From Propylenella binzhouense (GTDB lineage: Bacteria; Pseudomonadota; Alphaproteobacteria; Rhizobiales; Afifellaceae), in assembly GCF_009866965.1 (NCBI RefSeq), contig NZ_SPKJ01000011.1, positions 1-64,000 of the forward strand: DNA of 64,000 nucleotides, given 5' to 3'. The number at the start of each line of letters is the position of its first letter. Position 1 is the stretch's first letter. The notes beneath the pieces are model-generated. The model was not told the DNA's origin. It made no database searches and saw only the letters and a program-made list of their open reading frames with translations. Positions 18,955 through 29,816 of this stretch are shown one piece after another. The position numbers and the translations under genes are program-made.

Positions 18955-19434
18955 TCAGGCGATCGCGCGCGCCGCCGCCAGGACCTCGTCGACGTGGCCG
19001 GGAACCTTAACGTTCCGCCAGATGCGGGCGATCCTGCCGTCCTTGCCGATCAGGAAGGTGGACCGCTCCACGCCCATATAGGTGCGGCCATACATCGACT
19101 TCTGCTTCCACACGCCGTAGGCGTTGAGCATGTCCTTGCTCTCGTCCGAGGCGAGCGCGATCTTCAGGTCGTATTTGGCCTTGAACTTGTCGTGGCTCTC
19201 GGCGGAGTCCGGGGAGACGCCCACCAGCACCACGCCCAGCCTGTCGAATTCCGGCTTGCTCTCGCTGAAGGCCTGCGCCTCGAGCGTGCAGCCGCTCGTG
19301 TCGTCCTTGGGGTAGAAGTAGACCACCACGGGCTTCCCCTTCTGCTCCGCCAGCTCGAAGCGGCCGCCGCCATCCGTCGCGAGCGCGAAATCGGGGGCTG
19401 CGTCCCCCTCCGAAACGGTGGTTTCCGTCGTCAT
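18955..19434 (-). CDS. bcp: Peroxiredoxin, BCP/PrxQ type, single cysteine
   Basis: Thiol peroxidase reducing hydrogen peroxide and organic peroxides in the cytoplasm. The 159-residue thioredoxin fold has the peroxidatic Cys49 in PKDDTSGCTLEAQAFSE. In most two-Cys BCP proteins a resolving cysteine stands five residues later; here that position is Gln54 and Cys49 is the only cysteine in the protein. It should therefore act as a one-Cys enzyme needing an external thiol. ATG 19434 is preferred over 19590 because AAAGGGGTC lies just upstream and gives the family N-terminus. Confidence 0.93.
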   Translation of the reverse strand: MTTETTVSEGDAAPDFALATDGGGRFELAEQKGKPVVVYFYPKDDTSGCTLEAQAFSESKPEFDRLGVVLVGVSPDSAESHDKFKAKYDLKIALASDESKDMLNAYGVWKQKSMYGRTYMGVERSTFLIGKDGRIARIWRNVKVPGHVDEVLAAARAIA

Positions 19435-19562
19435 CGTTTTGACCCCTTTCTCCGCCAAGCAGGCTCGCCGATCATCGCCGCTGCTCGGCGAAGCTGAATC
19501 GTGTATCAACTTGATTTGCAAGCCTCGGCGAGCTCCGTGCCCAGGTGCGCCGCGCGGAGACC

Positions 19563-22500
19563 ATGCTGCCGCTGACGAGATTGCGTTCATCCGAGACCGG
19601 GCCGGTGCCGCCGCTGAGGAGACGGTTCAGATGGGCGAAGCGCGCCTGTCTTTCCGTCGCCATCCTCATCGTGGCCGCCTTCGTCGGCGTCGGAATCCTC
19701 GTCTACCAGATCAGTGCCGGCACGATCGAATCGTCCTTCCTCCGCGACCGGATCGCGGCGGCCATCGCCGCCAGGCTGCCGGCGGGCTCGCAGCTGAGCG
19801 TCGGGCGGACGACGATCGGCGTCCGGCGTGGGGAGGGGCTCGCCGTCGACGCCGGCGACATCGCGATCGCCATCCCCGACGGGCTGCGGCTCCGCGCAAC
19901 CTCGATCTCCACGCTCGCCGATGTGCGGGCGATCGTTTCCGGGCGGATCGACCTCAATTCCATCAAGGTTGCCGGCCTTGAGCTGACCGTGCCGATACCC
20001 GGCGAGACGGCGCCGGTCGAGAACTACGTCGACGAGGTCCGGCGGGTGGCGCGCCTCGTCGGCTCGCAGATCGCGGCGGCCGATCGCACCCTCCGCAAGG
20101 CCGGGCTCGAGGATCTCGCTGTCGCCGATGCGACGTTGCGCTTCGCCGGCGCGCCCGCTTACCTGCCGAACCGGCTCGCCATCTCGGATGCGAGCTGGAT
20201 GCCGTTCCAGGGCGGGCGGAGCAAGGTCTGGCTCGCGCTCGCGGGAGAAGCCGGCCCGTCCTCCAGCGTGACGCTCGAATACGGCCCCGGGGCGGAAGGG
20301 TCGAGCATTGCCGAACTCGCCATCTCGGATCTCACCGCCGGCATGGTCGTCCCGGAGCTCGGCGATGCGGACGCCGCTCCCGGCCTGACCGCCCCCGCCG
20401 ACCTGCGCGCGACGATCGCGATCGGCGAGAGCGGAGACCTTCTCGGCGCTACCGCCGACCTGCTTCTCGGCGCCGGCGAGGTGCGGCTCTCGGAGAAGGA
20501 CAAGATCGCGCTCGAGCACGCTTCGTTCGAGCTTGCGATCCCGGCAGCGGGCGACACGGTCGCCCTTCGCCGCGGCGAGATTCGGACCGGCGGGGCCGGG
20601 TTCGTCTTCGCGGGCGGCCTCACGGCCGGGGGCACGGGCGACCGGATCAGGGTCGCCGGCCGGCTCGGCAGCGGCTTCGTCGAGCCCGGCGGCACCGCCG
20701 GCCGGGTGAACCTCGCGGGCGGCTCGCTCGCCCTCGTCCTCGACGCCGCAAAGAAGACGCTCGCGATCGAAAAGCTCGAGGTGATCGCCGAGAAGGGGAA
20801 TGCGTCGGTGGTGGGACAGCTCAGCCTCGATGGCCCGGCCGCCGGTCTGTCTCTGGCGGTTTCGGCGAGCGAGATGCCGGCCGAGACGCTGCGTGCGCTC
20901 TGGCCGCCCTTCGTTTCGCCGAAGGCGCGCGACTGGGTGGCGCAGCACGTCATCTCCGGGGTGGCAGGACCGGCCACGATCAGCGTTGCGCTGCCGCTCG
21001 ACCATCTCGGCGAGAACGGGCGGGACAAGGTGCTGCCGAGCTACGGCATCGTCTCGAAGATCCCGTTCCGGGACGCCGTCTTCACGCCGCTCGATTATTT
21101 TCCGCCGGTTTCCGGCGGCCGCGGCGAGGTGGAACTCGCCAATGCGACGGCGACGATCCGGGCGGAAGGCGGGCAGATCGCGGTGCCGGGGCGCGGCGAG
21201 ATCGACATCACGGGCACGGAGCTCAGCATCCCGGAGCTCGGCAGGCCCGGCGCGATCGGCATCGTGTCGCTCAAGTCGGCCGGTCCCGTCCGGGCCCTTG
21301 CCACGCTCGCCGACACGCCTCCCTTCGACATCCTGGCGCGCCGCGGCATCCCGCCCGACACGCTCTCCGGCACGGCGAAGCTGGAGCTCCGCGCGGTCGC
21401 GCATCTCGAGGGCGGTCTCCTCGACGAGGTCGTGCCCGAGCTCGCGCTGTCGCTCAAGGACTTCGCCGGCGCGGAGCCGATCGAAGGCAAGATGATCGAG
21501 GACGGCGATCTCGTCCTGAAGGGGGCGCAGAACGTCTATACCTTGACCGGCGAGGCCCGGATCGAGGGCATGAAGGCGTCGCTCGACCTCACCCTCGGGG
21601 ACGGCGCGACGGGCACCAACGACATCACGCTGACGCTCGACGACGCCGCACGCCGCAGGCTCGGCATCGATCTCGGCGAGCTGCTCAAGGGTCCGGTCGA
21701 GGCCGTCGTGACCCGCGTCGACGAGACCCGGCAGGCGGTGAAGCTCGACCTCACGAAGGCGCGCATCCGCATTTCGGCGCTGGGCTGGGAGAAGGGGCCG
21801 GGCGTCCCGGCCAAGGCGACGATGCGGCTCGACCGGCACGACGACGAGATCGTCCTCTCCGACTTCAAGGTCGACGGCGAGGGCTTCGGCGCAGACGGCG
21901 AAGCCGTCATTTCCGGCGGCCGGCTGTCCTCGCTCGCATTGAAGCACGTGAAGCTGCGCCCGGAGGACGATTTCGCCGTGACGGCGAAGGCGACGGGCAG
22001 CGGGTATCTGGTCGAGGCCTCCGGCGAAAGCTTCGATGCGCGGGCACTGCTCGCCTTCGGGAGCGGGGGCGGCTCGAAATCCGAGACCCCGATCACGCTG
22101 AACCTCGCCTTCGACCGCGTGGTCGGCCAGAGCGGGACCTCGCTGGAGGACCTCGACGCCAGACTGAAACTCTCGGGCCAGGGGATCAGCTCGATGTCGC
22201 TCGAGGCGGGTCTCAGCGGCGGAAACAAGGTCACCGGATCGGTAACGCCCGATGGTGCGAAGCGCCGCTGGACGCTCCATTCGACGAACGGGGGGGCGCT
22301 GCTGCGCTTTGCCGGGATCTACGAGAAGCTGTCCGGCGGCGAACTCAGCCTCGATTTTCTGGGCGGGGCGGGAGAGGCGCCGGGCAGCGGGCTCCTCCGG
22401 CTCGTCGATTTCCGGGTTCTGAACGAGAAGGCGCTGGCCGAGGTCATCAAGCATCCCGCCGGACCCGGCCGCCGGGGCGCCGCCCAGGGCGTGCAGCCCG

Positions 22501-22850
22501 GCGCGATGAGCTTCACCGAGCTCCACGTGCCGTTCCGGACGAGCCGCGGCGACATCCTGATCGACGACGCCTATCTCCGCGGCCCCTCGCTCGGCGGAAC
22601 GGGGGCCGGCACGATCGACATCGACGGCCGGAAGCTCACGATCACCGGGACCCTGGTGCCGGCGTTCGGGCTCAACAACATCGCCGGAGCGCTCCCGATC
22701 ATCGGGGCGATCCTCGGAGGCGGCCGCAACGAGGGCCTGGTCGGGATCACGTTCAAGCTGGACGGCCCCCTGGACGCGCCCACCATGTCGGTGAATCCGA
22801 TGTCAGCGATCGCGCCGGGAATCCTGCGGAAGCTGTTCGCCTATCAGTAG
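19563..22850 (+). CDS. Large AsmA-like / DUF3971 envelope protein
   Basis: A 1095-residue protein with a basic N-terminus ([14 protein letters not shown]), one membrane span ([19 protein letters not shown]), and a long periplasmic part made of repeating beta-rich segments. The C-terminal region carries the AsmA_2/DUF3971-type signature (ending [18 protein letters not shown]-like, here [20 protein letters not shown]). Relatives such as TamB, YhdP and AsmA are thought to carry phospholipids between membranes, and that role is inferred here. ATG 19563 is chosen over 19545 as the more usual distance to the span. Its 3' end overlaps the tyrS stop by 7 bp on the opposite strand. Confidence 0.85.
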   Translation: MLPLTRLRSSETGPVPPLRRRFRWAKRACLSVAILIVAAFVGVGILVYQISAGTIESSFLRDRIAAAIAARLPAGSQLSVGRTTIGVRRGEGLAVDAGDIAIAIPDGLRLRATSISTLADVRAIVSGRIDLNSIKVAGLELTVPIPGETAPVENYVDEVRRVARLVGSQIAAADRTLRKAGLEDLAVADATLRFAGAPAYLPNRLAISDASWMPFQGGRSKVWLALAGEAGPSSSVTLEYGPGAEGSSIAELAISDLTAGMVVPELGDADAAPGLTAPADLRATIAIGESGDLLGATADLLLGAGEVRLSEKDKIALEHASFELAIPAAGDTVALRRGEIRTGGAGFVFAGGLTAGGTGDRIRVAGRLGSGFVEPGGTAGRVNLAGGSLALVLDAAKKTLAIEKLEVIAEKGNASVVGQLSLDGPAAGLSLAVSASEMPAETLRALWPPFVSPKARDWVAQHVISGVAGPATISVALPLDHLGENGRDKVLPSYGIVSKIPFRDAVFTPLDYFPPVSGGRGEVELANATATIRAEGGQIAVPGRGEIDITGTELSIPELGRPGAIGIVSLKSAGPVRALATLADTPPFDILARRGIPPDTLSGTAKLELRAVAHLEGGLLDEVVPELALSLKDFAGAEPIEGKMIEDGDLVLKGAQNVYTLTGEARIEGMKASLDLTLGDGATGTNDITLTLDDAARRRLGIDLGELLKGPVEAVVTRVDETRQAVKLDLTKARIRISALGWEKGPGVPAKATMRLDRHDDEIVLSDFKVDGEGFGADGEAVISGGRLSSLALKHVKLRPEDDFAVTAKATGSGYLVEASGESFDARALLAFGSGGGSKSETPITLNLAFDRVVGQSGTSLEDLDARLKLSGQGISSMSLEAGLSGGNKVTGSVTPDGAKRRWTLHSTNGGALLRFAGIYEKLSGGELSLDFLGGAGEAPGSGLLRLVDFRVLNEKALAEVIKHPAGPGRRGAAQGVQPGAMSFTELHVPFRTSRGDILIDDAYLRGPSLGGTGAGTIDIDGRKLTITGTLVPAFGLNNIAGALPIIGAILGGGRNEGLVGITFKLDGPLDAPTMSVNPMSAIAPGILRKLFAYQ

Positions 22851-24094
22851 CCGACGCGGACCAAGGCGTGCTTCTTGCGCCCGAGCGAGAGCTTGATGGT
22901 CCCGTCCGCCCCGACCTGGCCGGCGCCGAGGATCATCCGCTCGTCCGAGATCACGTCGCCGTTCACGCGCACCGCACCGCTCTTCAGCTGCCGGCGGACC
23001 TCGCCGTTCGAAGCGGCGAGGCCGGCCCGCACGAAGGCGGAGAGCACGCCGAGATCGCCGAGCTCCGAAGCCGGGATCTCGAAGCTGGGCAGCGCGTCGC
23101 CCGCAGCCCCTTCCTCGAAGGTGCGCCGGGCCGTCTCGGCCGCCTCGACGGCAGCTTCGCGTCCGTGGAGAAGGGCGGTGGCCTCCGTCGCCAGGACCTT
23201 CTTCGCCTCGTTGATTTCCTGGCCGTCGAGCGCCTCCAGACGCGCGATCTCCGCCATCGGAAGCTCGGTGAAGAGGCGCAGGAAGCGGCCGACATCGGCG
23301 TCGGCCGTGTTCCGCCAGAACTGCCAGTACTCGAACGGCGACAACAGATCCGGGTTGAGCCAGACGGCTCCCGAGGCCGTCTTGCCCATCTTCGTCCCGG
23401 CCGCGGTCGTCAGCAGCGGCGTCGTCAGCGCGAAGAGCTGGGCGTCGTCCATGCGCCGGCCGAGATCGATGCCGTTGACGATGTTGCCCCACTGGTCGGA
23501 ACCGCCCATCTGCAGCCGGCAGCCGTAGCGCCGGTGGAGCTCGACGAAGTCGTAGGCCTGCAGGATCATGTAGTTGAACTCGAGGAACGAAAGCGGCTGC
23601 TCGCGCTCGAGCCGGAGTTTCACCGAGTCCATCGAGAGCATCCGGTTCACCGAGAAATGGCGGCCGACATCGCGCAGGAACGCGATGTAGTTGAGGCCGA
23701 GCAGCCATTCGGCGTTGTCGACCATGACGGCGTCGCTTTCGCCCTCGCCGAAGGTGAGGAACCGCGCGAAGACGCGCCGTATGCTCTCCTTGTTCGCTTC
23801 GATCGTCTCGGGCGTCAGGATCTGACGGGTCTCGTCGCGCCCTGACGGATCGCCCACACGCGTGGTTCCGCCGCCCATCAGCGCGATCGGCCGATGGCCG
23901 CATCTCTGGAACCAGCGCAGCATCATGATCGAGAGCAGGTGGCCGACATGGAGGCTGGGGCCCGTACAGTCGAAGCCGACATAGGCGGTCACCGAGCCCC
24001 GCGACAGGAGGGCGTCGAGATCGTCCGGCTCGGAGCACTGGTGGATGAAGCCGCGCTCCTGCAGGATCGTGAGAAATTCGGATCGGAAAGCCAT
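22844..24094 (-). CDS. tyrS: Tyrosyl-tRNA synthetase
   Basis: Class Ic synthetase charging tRNA-Tyr, 416 residues. It has the TyrRS type I features: [17 protein letters not shown] with HIGH as HVGH, the tyrosine pocket [32 protein letters not shown], and the KMSKS loop as KMGKT (in [14 protein letters not shown]). A C-terminal S4-like RNA-binding domain follows (about residues 350-410). It is divergent from anmK with 89 bp between, and the two are adjacent in many alphaproteobacteria. Confidence 0.97.
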   Translation of the reverse strand: MAFRSEFLTILQERGFIHQCSEPDDLDALLSRGSVTAYVGFDCTGPSLHVGHLLSIMMLRWFQRCGHRPIALMGGGTTRVGDPSGRDETRQILTPETIEANKESIRRVFARFLTFGEGESDAVMVDNAEWLLGLNYIAFLRDVGRHFSVNRMLSMDSVKLRLEREQPLSFLEFNYMILQAYDFVELHRRYGCRLQMGGSDQWGNIVNGIDLGRRMDDAQLFALTTPLLTTAAGTKMGKTASGAVWLNPDLLSPFEYWQFWRNTADADVGRFLRLFTELPMAEIARLEALDGQEINEAKKVLATEATALLHGREAAVEAAETARRTFEEGAAGDALPSFEIPASELGDLGVLSAFVRAGLAASNGEVRRQLKSGAVRVNGDVISDERMILGAGQVGADGTIKLSLGRKKHALVRVGY

Positions 24095-24183
24095 GGCGAG
24101 ACGCTTGCGTTTCTGGTCGTGCCCAGCGCACGTTCGGGCGGGCTCTTACCACGGCCAAGGCGGCACGGCACTGGCTTAGGCAC

Positions 24184-25296
24184 ATGGCGGAAATGCAAAC
24201 CGCGATCGGACTGATGAGCGGCACCTCGCTCGACGGCGTCGACGTGGCGCTGATCGCGACCGACGGAGAGCGGATCGCCGAGCTCGGTCCCGCGCGAACC
24301 TATCCCTATTCCGCTTCCGATCGGGCATGCCTGAAGCGGGCGCTCGACGCCGCTCCGGGCGCGACGGACCGGAACGATCGTCCTCCGGAGCTTGCCGAGG
24401 CCGAACGGCTCGTCACGGACCGGCACGCCGAAGCGGTCGCCGCCTTCCTCGCGGAATCCGGGCGAAAGGGCCGGGTCGACATCATCGGCTTCCACGGCCA
24501 GACCGTGCTGCACGATCCGGGCCGCGGCCTCACGATCCAGATCGGCGACGGGCAGGCACTCGCCGATCGCACCCGGATCCCCGTGGTCTGGGACATGCGC
24601 GCGGCGGACGTCGCGGCGGGCGGGCAGGGGGCGCCGCTCGTGCCGGTCTTCCACCGCGCGCTGGTCGCGCGTTCGGGCCTCGCAGGCCCGGTCGTGGTGG
24701 CGAATATCGGCGGCGTCTCGAACGTCACGTTCGTGGGCGGCGACGGCACGCTCCTCGCCTTCGACGCGGGCCCGGGCAACGCGCTCATCGACGACTGGAT
24801 GCTGGCGCGGACCGGCGAGCCGGTCGACCGCGACGGCAGGGTGGCCGCGGGCGGCACGCCGCACGAGGAGCTCGTCCGGCTCTTCCTGACCGACCCGTTC
24901 TTCGCCCTCGCACCGCCGAAGTCGCTCGACCGCGCTCATTTCGACCTTGCGGCTCTCGGCGATCTCGAGACGGCGGACGGCGCTGCGACGCTCGCCCATG
25001 TCACCGCCGCCGCGCTGGCGGCCGCGACGATTCACCTTCCGGAACCACCGCGCGCCTGGATCGTCTGCGGCGGCGGACGCCGCAACCCCTACCTCATGCG
25101 CGCGCTCGGCGAGCGCCTCGCATGCCCGGTCAGCCCCGCCGAGGCGATCGGCTTCGACGGCGATGCCGTCGAGGCGCAGGCCTTCGGCTTCCTCGCAGTG
25201 CGGGCGGCGCGGGGCGAGCCGATCACGTTTCCGCAGACCACCGGCGTGCCACGGCCGATGCCGGGCGGCGTCCGCAGCGATCCGCGCCCGGCCTGA
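24184..25296 (+). CDS. anmK: Anhydro-N-acetylmuramic acid kinase
   Basis: Cell-wall recycling enzyme that opens and phosphorylates 1,6-anhydro-MurNAc to MurNAc-6-phosphate in the cytoplasm. The 370 residues start with the ATP-binding GLMSGTSLDGVDVALI, continue with the substrate region FHGQTVLHDPGRGLTIQIGD and IANIGGVSNVTF-like VVANIGGVSNVTFVGG, and end with the CGGGRRNPYLMRAL and GFDGDAVEAQAFGFLAVR segments. All are standard for the family. Nearby wall genes in the window are the amidase, PBP1A and ddl, though not in one operon. Confidence 0.97.
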   Translation: MAEMQTAIGLMSGTSLDGVDVALIATDGERIAELGPARTYPYSASDRACLKRALDAAPGATDRNDRPPELAEAERLVTDRHAEAVAAFLAESGRKGRVDIIGFHGQTVLHDPGRGLTIQIGDGQALADRTRIPVVWDMRAADVAAGGQGAPLVPVFHRALVARSGLAGPVVVANIGGVSNVTFVGGDGTLLAFDAGPGNALIDDWMLARTGEPVDRDGRVAAGGTPHEELVRLFLTDPFFALAPPKSLDRAHFDLAALGDLETADGAATLAHVTAAALAAATIHLPEPPRAWIVCGGGRRNPYLMRALGERLACPVSPAEAIGFDGDAVEAQAFGFLAVRAARGEPITFPQTTGVPRPMPGGVRSDPRPA

Positions 25297-25311
25297 GCCT
25301 GGCCGTTCGCG

Positions 25312-25968
25312 TCAGACCGCCGCGGCGATCTTGGCGAGCCGCATGTCGAGATAGTGCGAGCAGGTCTCGATCAGCTCGTCCGTCTTGCTTTCGAAGAAAT
25401 GGTTCGCGCCCGGAACCACGGCGTGGTCGATCACGATGCCCTTCTGCGCCTTCAGCTTGTCGACGAGACCCTGCACCGCGTCGGCGGGCGCGACCTTGTC
25501 CTGATCGCCCGCAATGATGAGGCCCGAGGACGGGCAGGGGGCAAGGAACGAGAAGTCGTAGAGGTTCGGCTGCGGCGCGATCGACATGAATCCCTCGACC
25601 TCGGGCCGGCGCATCAGCAGCTGCATGCCGATCCAGGCGCCGAACGAGAAGCCGGCGATCCAGACGCCGCGCGAATCCGGGTGCAGGCTCTGCACCCAGT
25701 CGAGCGCGGAGGCCGCGTCCGAAAGCTCACCCACGCCATGATCAAAATAGCCCTGGCTGCGGCCGACTCCCCGGAAGTTGAACCGGAGCGTCGTGAAGCC
25801 ACGCTCCTGGAACATGTAGAAGAGCCGGTAGACGATCTGATTGTTCATCGTGCCGCCGAAGCGGGGATGCGGATGAAGAATCAGTGCGATCGGCGCAGTC
25901 TTCTTCTTTGCGGGCTGGTATCGGCCTTCAAGCCGGCCTTCCGGTCCGGCGAAGATGACCTCTGGCAT
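25312..25968 (-). CDS. Alpha/beta hydrolase of unknown substrate
   Basis: A 218-residue single-domain alpha/beta hydrolase. The oxyanion-side segment LILHPHPRFGGTMNN, the FNFRGVGRSQG strand-turn and the nucleophile elbow GFSFGA are visible. The acid and base are probably the Asp of GDQDKVAP and the His of GANHFF. This HPHP...GFSFGA group is common near suf or tyrS genes in alphaproteobacteria but has no settled substrate. It converges with anmK and is divergent from the suf operon. Confidence 0.85.
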   Translation of the reverse strand: MPEVIFAGPEGRLEGRYQPAKKKTAPIALILHPHPRFGGTMNNQIVYRLFYMFQERGFTTLRFNFRGVGRSQGYFDHGVGELSDAASALDWVQSLHPDSRGVWIAGFSFGAWIGMQLLMRRPEVEGFMSIAPQPNLYDFSFLAPCPSSGLIIAGDQDKVAPADAVQGLVDKLKAQKGIVIDHAVVPGANHFFESKTDELIETCSHYLDMRLAKIAAAV

Positions 25969-26013
25969 ATCTTCGATCCTGTCTAACGAACTGCGCGCGC
26001 GTCGGGGGATTCC

Positions 26014-26042
26014 TTGACACGCCTCGGCCTCGCGCCTACACC
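26014..26042 (+). promoter_or_regulatory. Candidate suf operon promoter
   Basis: A consensus TTGACA (26014-26019) and TACACC (26037-26042) are separated by exactly 17 bp, 115 bp before the first suf-operon gene. A transcript would start close to 26049, inside the palindrome at 26044-26064. Confidence 0.5.
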
Positions 26043-26043
26043 C

Positions 26044-26064
26044 AGTTTGGAATTGTTCAAAACT
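26044..26064. promoter_or_regulatory. Near-perfect 21-bp palindrome over the suf transcription start
   Basis: Arms AGTTTGGAA and TTCAAAACT flank TTG, with eight of nine arm pairs complementary. It is A/T-rich in a very G/C-rich setting. Its form, TTTNGAA-N3-TTCNAAA, recalls iron-responsive elements bound by Irr in rhizobia-like bacteria. Placement over the predicted +1 suits a repressor. Which protein binds (Irr, RirA, IscR or another) is not determinable from the sequence. Confidence 0.55.
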
Positions 26065-26156
26065 AGGTGGGTTCGCCCGGCCGGCGCCGCAAGGCCGCTA
26101 TGTAAACACCAAAGCGCGGAGCGGATTCAAGTTTTTCGGGTGGCGAGAGAGCTGGC

Positions 26157-27320
26157 ATGCGTGAGGCGCGCATCTATTTCGACGCGAATGCCGGGGTGCC
26201 TCTCACCGAGGAGGCGCGCTCGGCCGTGATTGCTGCGCTCGGTGTCTGCAATCCGTCGTCCGTCCATGCCGAGGGGCGCAGTGCGCGCCACCTGGTGGAG
26301 CAGGCGCGGTCGGCGGTGGCCGCGCTCGCGGGCGCCCGGCCCGACGCGGTGACCTTCACGAGCGGTGCGACGGAGGCCGCCGTCCATGCGCTTGCACCGG
26401 TCATTCTCGACGGCAGCCGGGAGTCCCGGGTCGGCGCGCTCTATGTCGGCGCCACGGAGCACCCTTGCGTCCTTGCCGGCGGCCGTATCGCGCGCGGCGC
26501 CACCCGGACCGTTCCCGTCGACCGGTCGGGTGTGGCGGATCTCGCCGCGCTCGAGGCGATGCTCCGCGACCATGGCGCGGAAGCGGGCGTGCCGCTCGTC
26601 GCCCTGATGCTCGCCAACAACGAGACCGGGGTCGTGCATCCCATCGCGGAGGCGGCTGCGATCGTGAAGCGGTACGGCGGCTATCTCCTCTGCGACGCGG
26701 TGCAGGGGGCCGGCCGCCTGCACCTCGACATCCGCGCGCTCGGCGCCGATTTCCTGACGATCTCGGCCCACAAGATCGGCGGTCCGCAGGGCGCGGGCGC
26801 GCTCGTGCTCGCCGACGAGGCAGTGCGCCCCGCGCCGCTCCTGAGCGGCGGCGGGCAGGAGCGGCGGCGCCGCGCCGGTACGGAAAATGTCGCCGCGGTC
26901 GCCGGCTTCGGCGTTGCGGCGCAGCACGCGCGACACCACATCTCGGAGGCCGGTCGCATCGCTTCACTGAGGAGCAGGCTCGAGGCCGGGCTGCGGACCG
27001 TCGCGCCGGGCGCGCTGATCATGGGCGAGACTGCCGAGCGCATCCCGAACACCACCCTCTTCGCGGTTCCGGGGATCGCGGCCGAGACGGCGGTGATCGC
27101 GTTCGACCTCGAAGGGGTCGCGGTGTCGGCGGGCGCCGCATGCTCTTCGGGCAAGGTCGCCGAGAGCCATGTTCTCCGCGCCATGGGCTTCGACCCGGAG
27201 CTTGCGCGGGCCGGCATCCGCGTCAGCCTGCCATTTGCGGCGGGCCAGGCGGAGGTGGATGAATTCGTTGGAATCTGGGGCGCGATCCATGCGCGCCTGC
27301 GGCCCGTCCGGGCCGCTTGA
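26157..27320 (+). CDS. Cysteine desulfurase, NifS/IscS-like (group I)
   Basis: PLP enzyme taking sulfur from cysteine for Fe-S cluster building. The 387 residues begin YFDANAGVPLTEEARSAV. The PLP-binding Lys is in ISAHKIGGPQGAGAL and the reactive Cys is in VSAGAACSSGKVAES, the long mobile loop typical of group I (IscS/NifS) enzymes. It is first in the suf operon, 21 bp before sufB, giving this operon two desulfurases, since sufS follows later. This pairing is common in alphaproteobacterial suf operons. Confidence 0.93.
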   Translation: MREARIYFDANAGVPLTEEARSAVIAALGVCNPSSVHAEGRSARHLVEQARSAVAALAGARPDAVTFTSGATEAAVHALAPVILDGSRESRVGALYVGATEHPCVLAGGRIARGATRTVPVDRSGVADLAALEAMLRDHGAEAGVPLVALMLANNETGVVHPIAEAAAIVKRYGGYLLCDAVQGAGRLHLDIRALGADFLTISAHKIGGPQGAGALVLADEAVRPAPLLSGGGQERRRRAGTENVAAVAGFGVAAQHARHHISEAGRIASLRSRLEAGLRTVAPGALIMGETAERIPNTTLFAVPGIAAETAVIAFDLEGVAVSAGAACSSGKVAESHVLRAMGFDPELARAGIRVSLPFAAGQAEVDEFVGIWGAIHARLRPVRAA

Positions 27321-27341
27321 GAGGAATACAAGGAGAGGCGT

Positions 27342-28862
27342 ATGCCAGCCGTTCAGGAAACCATCGAGCAGGTCCGCGCGCTCGATGTCGACAAGTACAA
27401 GTACGGCTTCGAGACGCAGATCGAATCCGACCTCGCGCCGAAGGGCCTGAACGAGGAGACCGTCCGTCTTATCTCGGCCAAGAAGGGCGAGCCGGAATGG
27501 ATGACGGACTGGCGGCTCGAGGCGTTCCGGCGCTGGCAGACCATGTCGGAGCCGCAATGGGCGCGCGTCCACTACCCGAAGATCGACTACCAGGAGTTGC
27601 ACTATTACGCGGCGCCGAAGTCGATGAGCGGGCCGAGGAGCCTTGACGAGGTCGACCCCGAGATCCTCGCCACCTACGAGAAGCTCGGAATTCCGCTGAA
27701 GGAGCAGGAGATTCTGGCGGGCGTCCGCAACGCCGAGACGGGCGACGGCCTCGACGGCGAAGGCGGCGGGGAATATGGCAGCGGGCGCGTCGCGGTCGAT
27801 GCCGTGTTCGATTCCGTCTCCGTGGTGACCACCTTCAAGAAGGAGCTCGCCAAGGCCGGCGTCATCTTCATGCCGATCTCGGAGGCGATCCGCGAGCATC
27901 CCGAGCTCGTGCGGAAATATCTCGGCTCGGTGGTCCCGGTCAGCGACAATTTCTTCGCGACGCTGAACTCCGCGGTCTTCTCCGACGGCTCGTTCGTCTA
28001 CATCCCGAAGGGCGTCCGCTGCCCGATGGAGCTCTCGACCTATTTCCGCATCAACGAGCGGAAGACCGGCCAGTTCGAGCGCACGCTGATCATCGCCGAC
28101 GAGGGCTCCTATGTGAGCTACCTGGAAGGCTGCACGGCGCCCGTCCGGGACGAGCACCAGCTGCATGCGGCGGTCGTCGAGCTCGTCGCGCTCGACGACG
28201 CGGAGATCAAGTATTCCACCGTCCAGAACTGGTATCCGGGCGACGCCGAGGGCCGGGGCGGCGTCTACAATTTCGTGACGAAGCGCGGCGACTGCCGCGG
28301 CAGGAACGCCAAGATCTCGTGGACGCAGGTCGAAACCGGCTCCGCCATCACCTGGAAATATCCATCCTGCATCCTGCGCGGCGACGGGTCGCGCGGCGAG
28401 TTCTACTCGATCGCGATCTCAAACGGCCGCCAGCAGGTCGATTCCGGCACCAAGATGATCCATCTCGGCAAGAACACGTCGAGCCGCATCATCTCGAAGG
28501 GCATCGCCGCCGGCCGCTCCGACAACACCTATCGCGGGCTCGTCTCGGCGCACCGCAAGGCGTCCAACGCGCGCAACTTCACGCAGTGCGACTCGCTTCT
28601 CATCGGCGACAAGTGCGGCGCCCATACCGTGCCCTACATCGAATCGAAGAACGCGAGCGCGGTCTTCGAGCACGAGGCGACGACCTCCAAGATCTCCGAC
28701 GACCAGATGTTCTACTGCCTGCAGCGCGGCATGAGCGAGGAGGAGGCGGTGGCGCTCATCGTCAATGGCTTCGTCCGCGACGTGCTGCAGCAGCTGCCGA
28801 TGGAGTTCATGGCCGAGACGCAGAAGCTGATCGGCATCAGCCTCGAGGGCAGCGTCGGGTGA
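27342..28862 (+). CDS. sufB: Fe-S cluster assembly protein SufB
   Basis: Scaffold subunit of the SufBC2D complex on which Fe-S clusters form under stress or iron limitation. The 506 residues contain the SufB core beta-helix and [19 protein letters not shown], whose first Cys corresponds to the functional Cys405 of E. coli SufB. Other family blocks are [16 protein letters not shown] and [32 protein letters not shown] precedes the ATG. It is followed by an unusual 204-bp gap before sufC. Confidence 0.97.
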   Translation: MPAVQETIEQVRALDVDKYKYGFETQIESDLAPKGLNEETVRLISAKKGEPEWMTDWRLEAFRRWQTMSEPQWARVHYPKIDYQELHYYAAPKSMSGPRSLDEVDPEILATYEKLGIPLKEQEILAGVRNAETGDGLDGEGGGEYGSGRVAVDAVFDSVSVVTTFKKELAKAGVIFMPISEAIREHPELVRKYLGSVVPVSDNFFATLNSAVFSDGSFVYIPKGVRCPMELSTYFRINERKTGQFERTLIIADEGSYVSYLEGCTAPVRDEHQLHAAVVELVALDDAEIKYSTVQNWYPGDAEGRGGVYNFVTKRGDCRGRNAKISWTQVETGSAITWKYPSCILRGDGSRGEFYSIAISNGRQQVDSGTKMIHLGKNTSSRIISKGIAAGRSDNTYRGLVSAHRKASNARNFTQCDSLLIGDKCGAHTVPYIESKNASAVFEHEATTSKISDDQMFYCLQRGMSEEEAVALIVNGFVRDVLQQLPMEFMAETQKLIGISLEGSVG

Positions 28863-28868
28863 CGGCGG

Positions 28869-28888
28869 AACCGGAGGAACCGGTTCCG
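28869..28888. repeat. GGAACCGG repeat and palindrome in the sufB-sufC gap
   Basis: Just after sufB the short unit GGAACCGG recurs and then forms the perfect 12-bp palindrome GGAACCGGTTCC. It sits in the 204-bp gap inside an otherwise tightly packed operon. It may be part of an RNA stem that adjusts sufB versus sufC levels. No gene is supported in the gap. Confidence 0.3.
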
Positions 28889-29066
28889 GGGCGTCTTCGG
28901 GCCGTGCGCGGCCGCGCGGGCGGGACGGCGGACCGGAACGGGACCATGAGCGGCGCCTCCGCGCAGTGCCGAACCGCCTGAAGGCGCGCTCGCAAGTTCA
29001 CGAATCGCGCGGAAGCCGCGCCTGTTGACGAACCGGCCGCGCGGCGGCCGCCAAGGATTGGAAAAG

Positions 29067-29815
<749 letters not shown>

Positions 29816-29816
<1 letters not shown>

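Noticed and set aside
28946-28981. An 11-codon frame MSGASAQCRTA in the sufB-sufC gap
   Set aside because: Its upstream sequence (ACGGGACC) is a poor ribosome binding site and nothing indicates translation.
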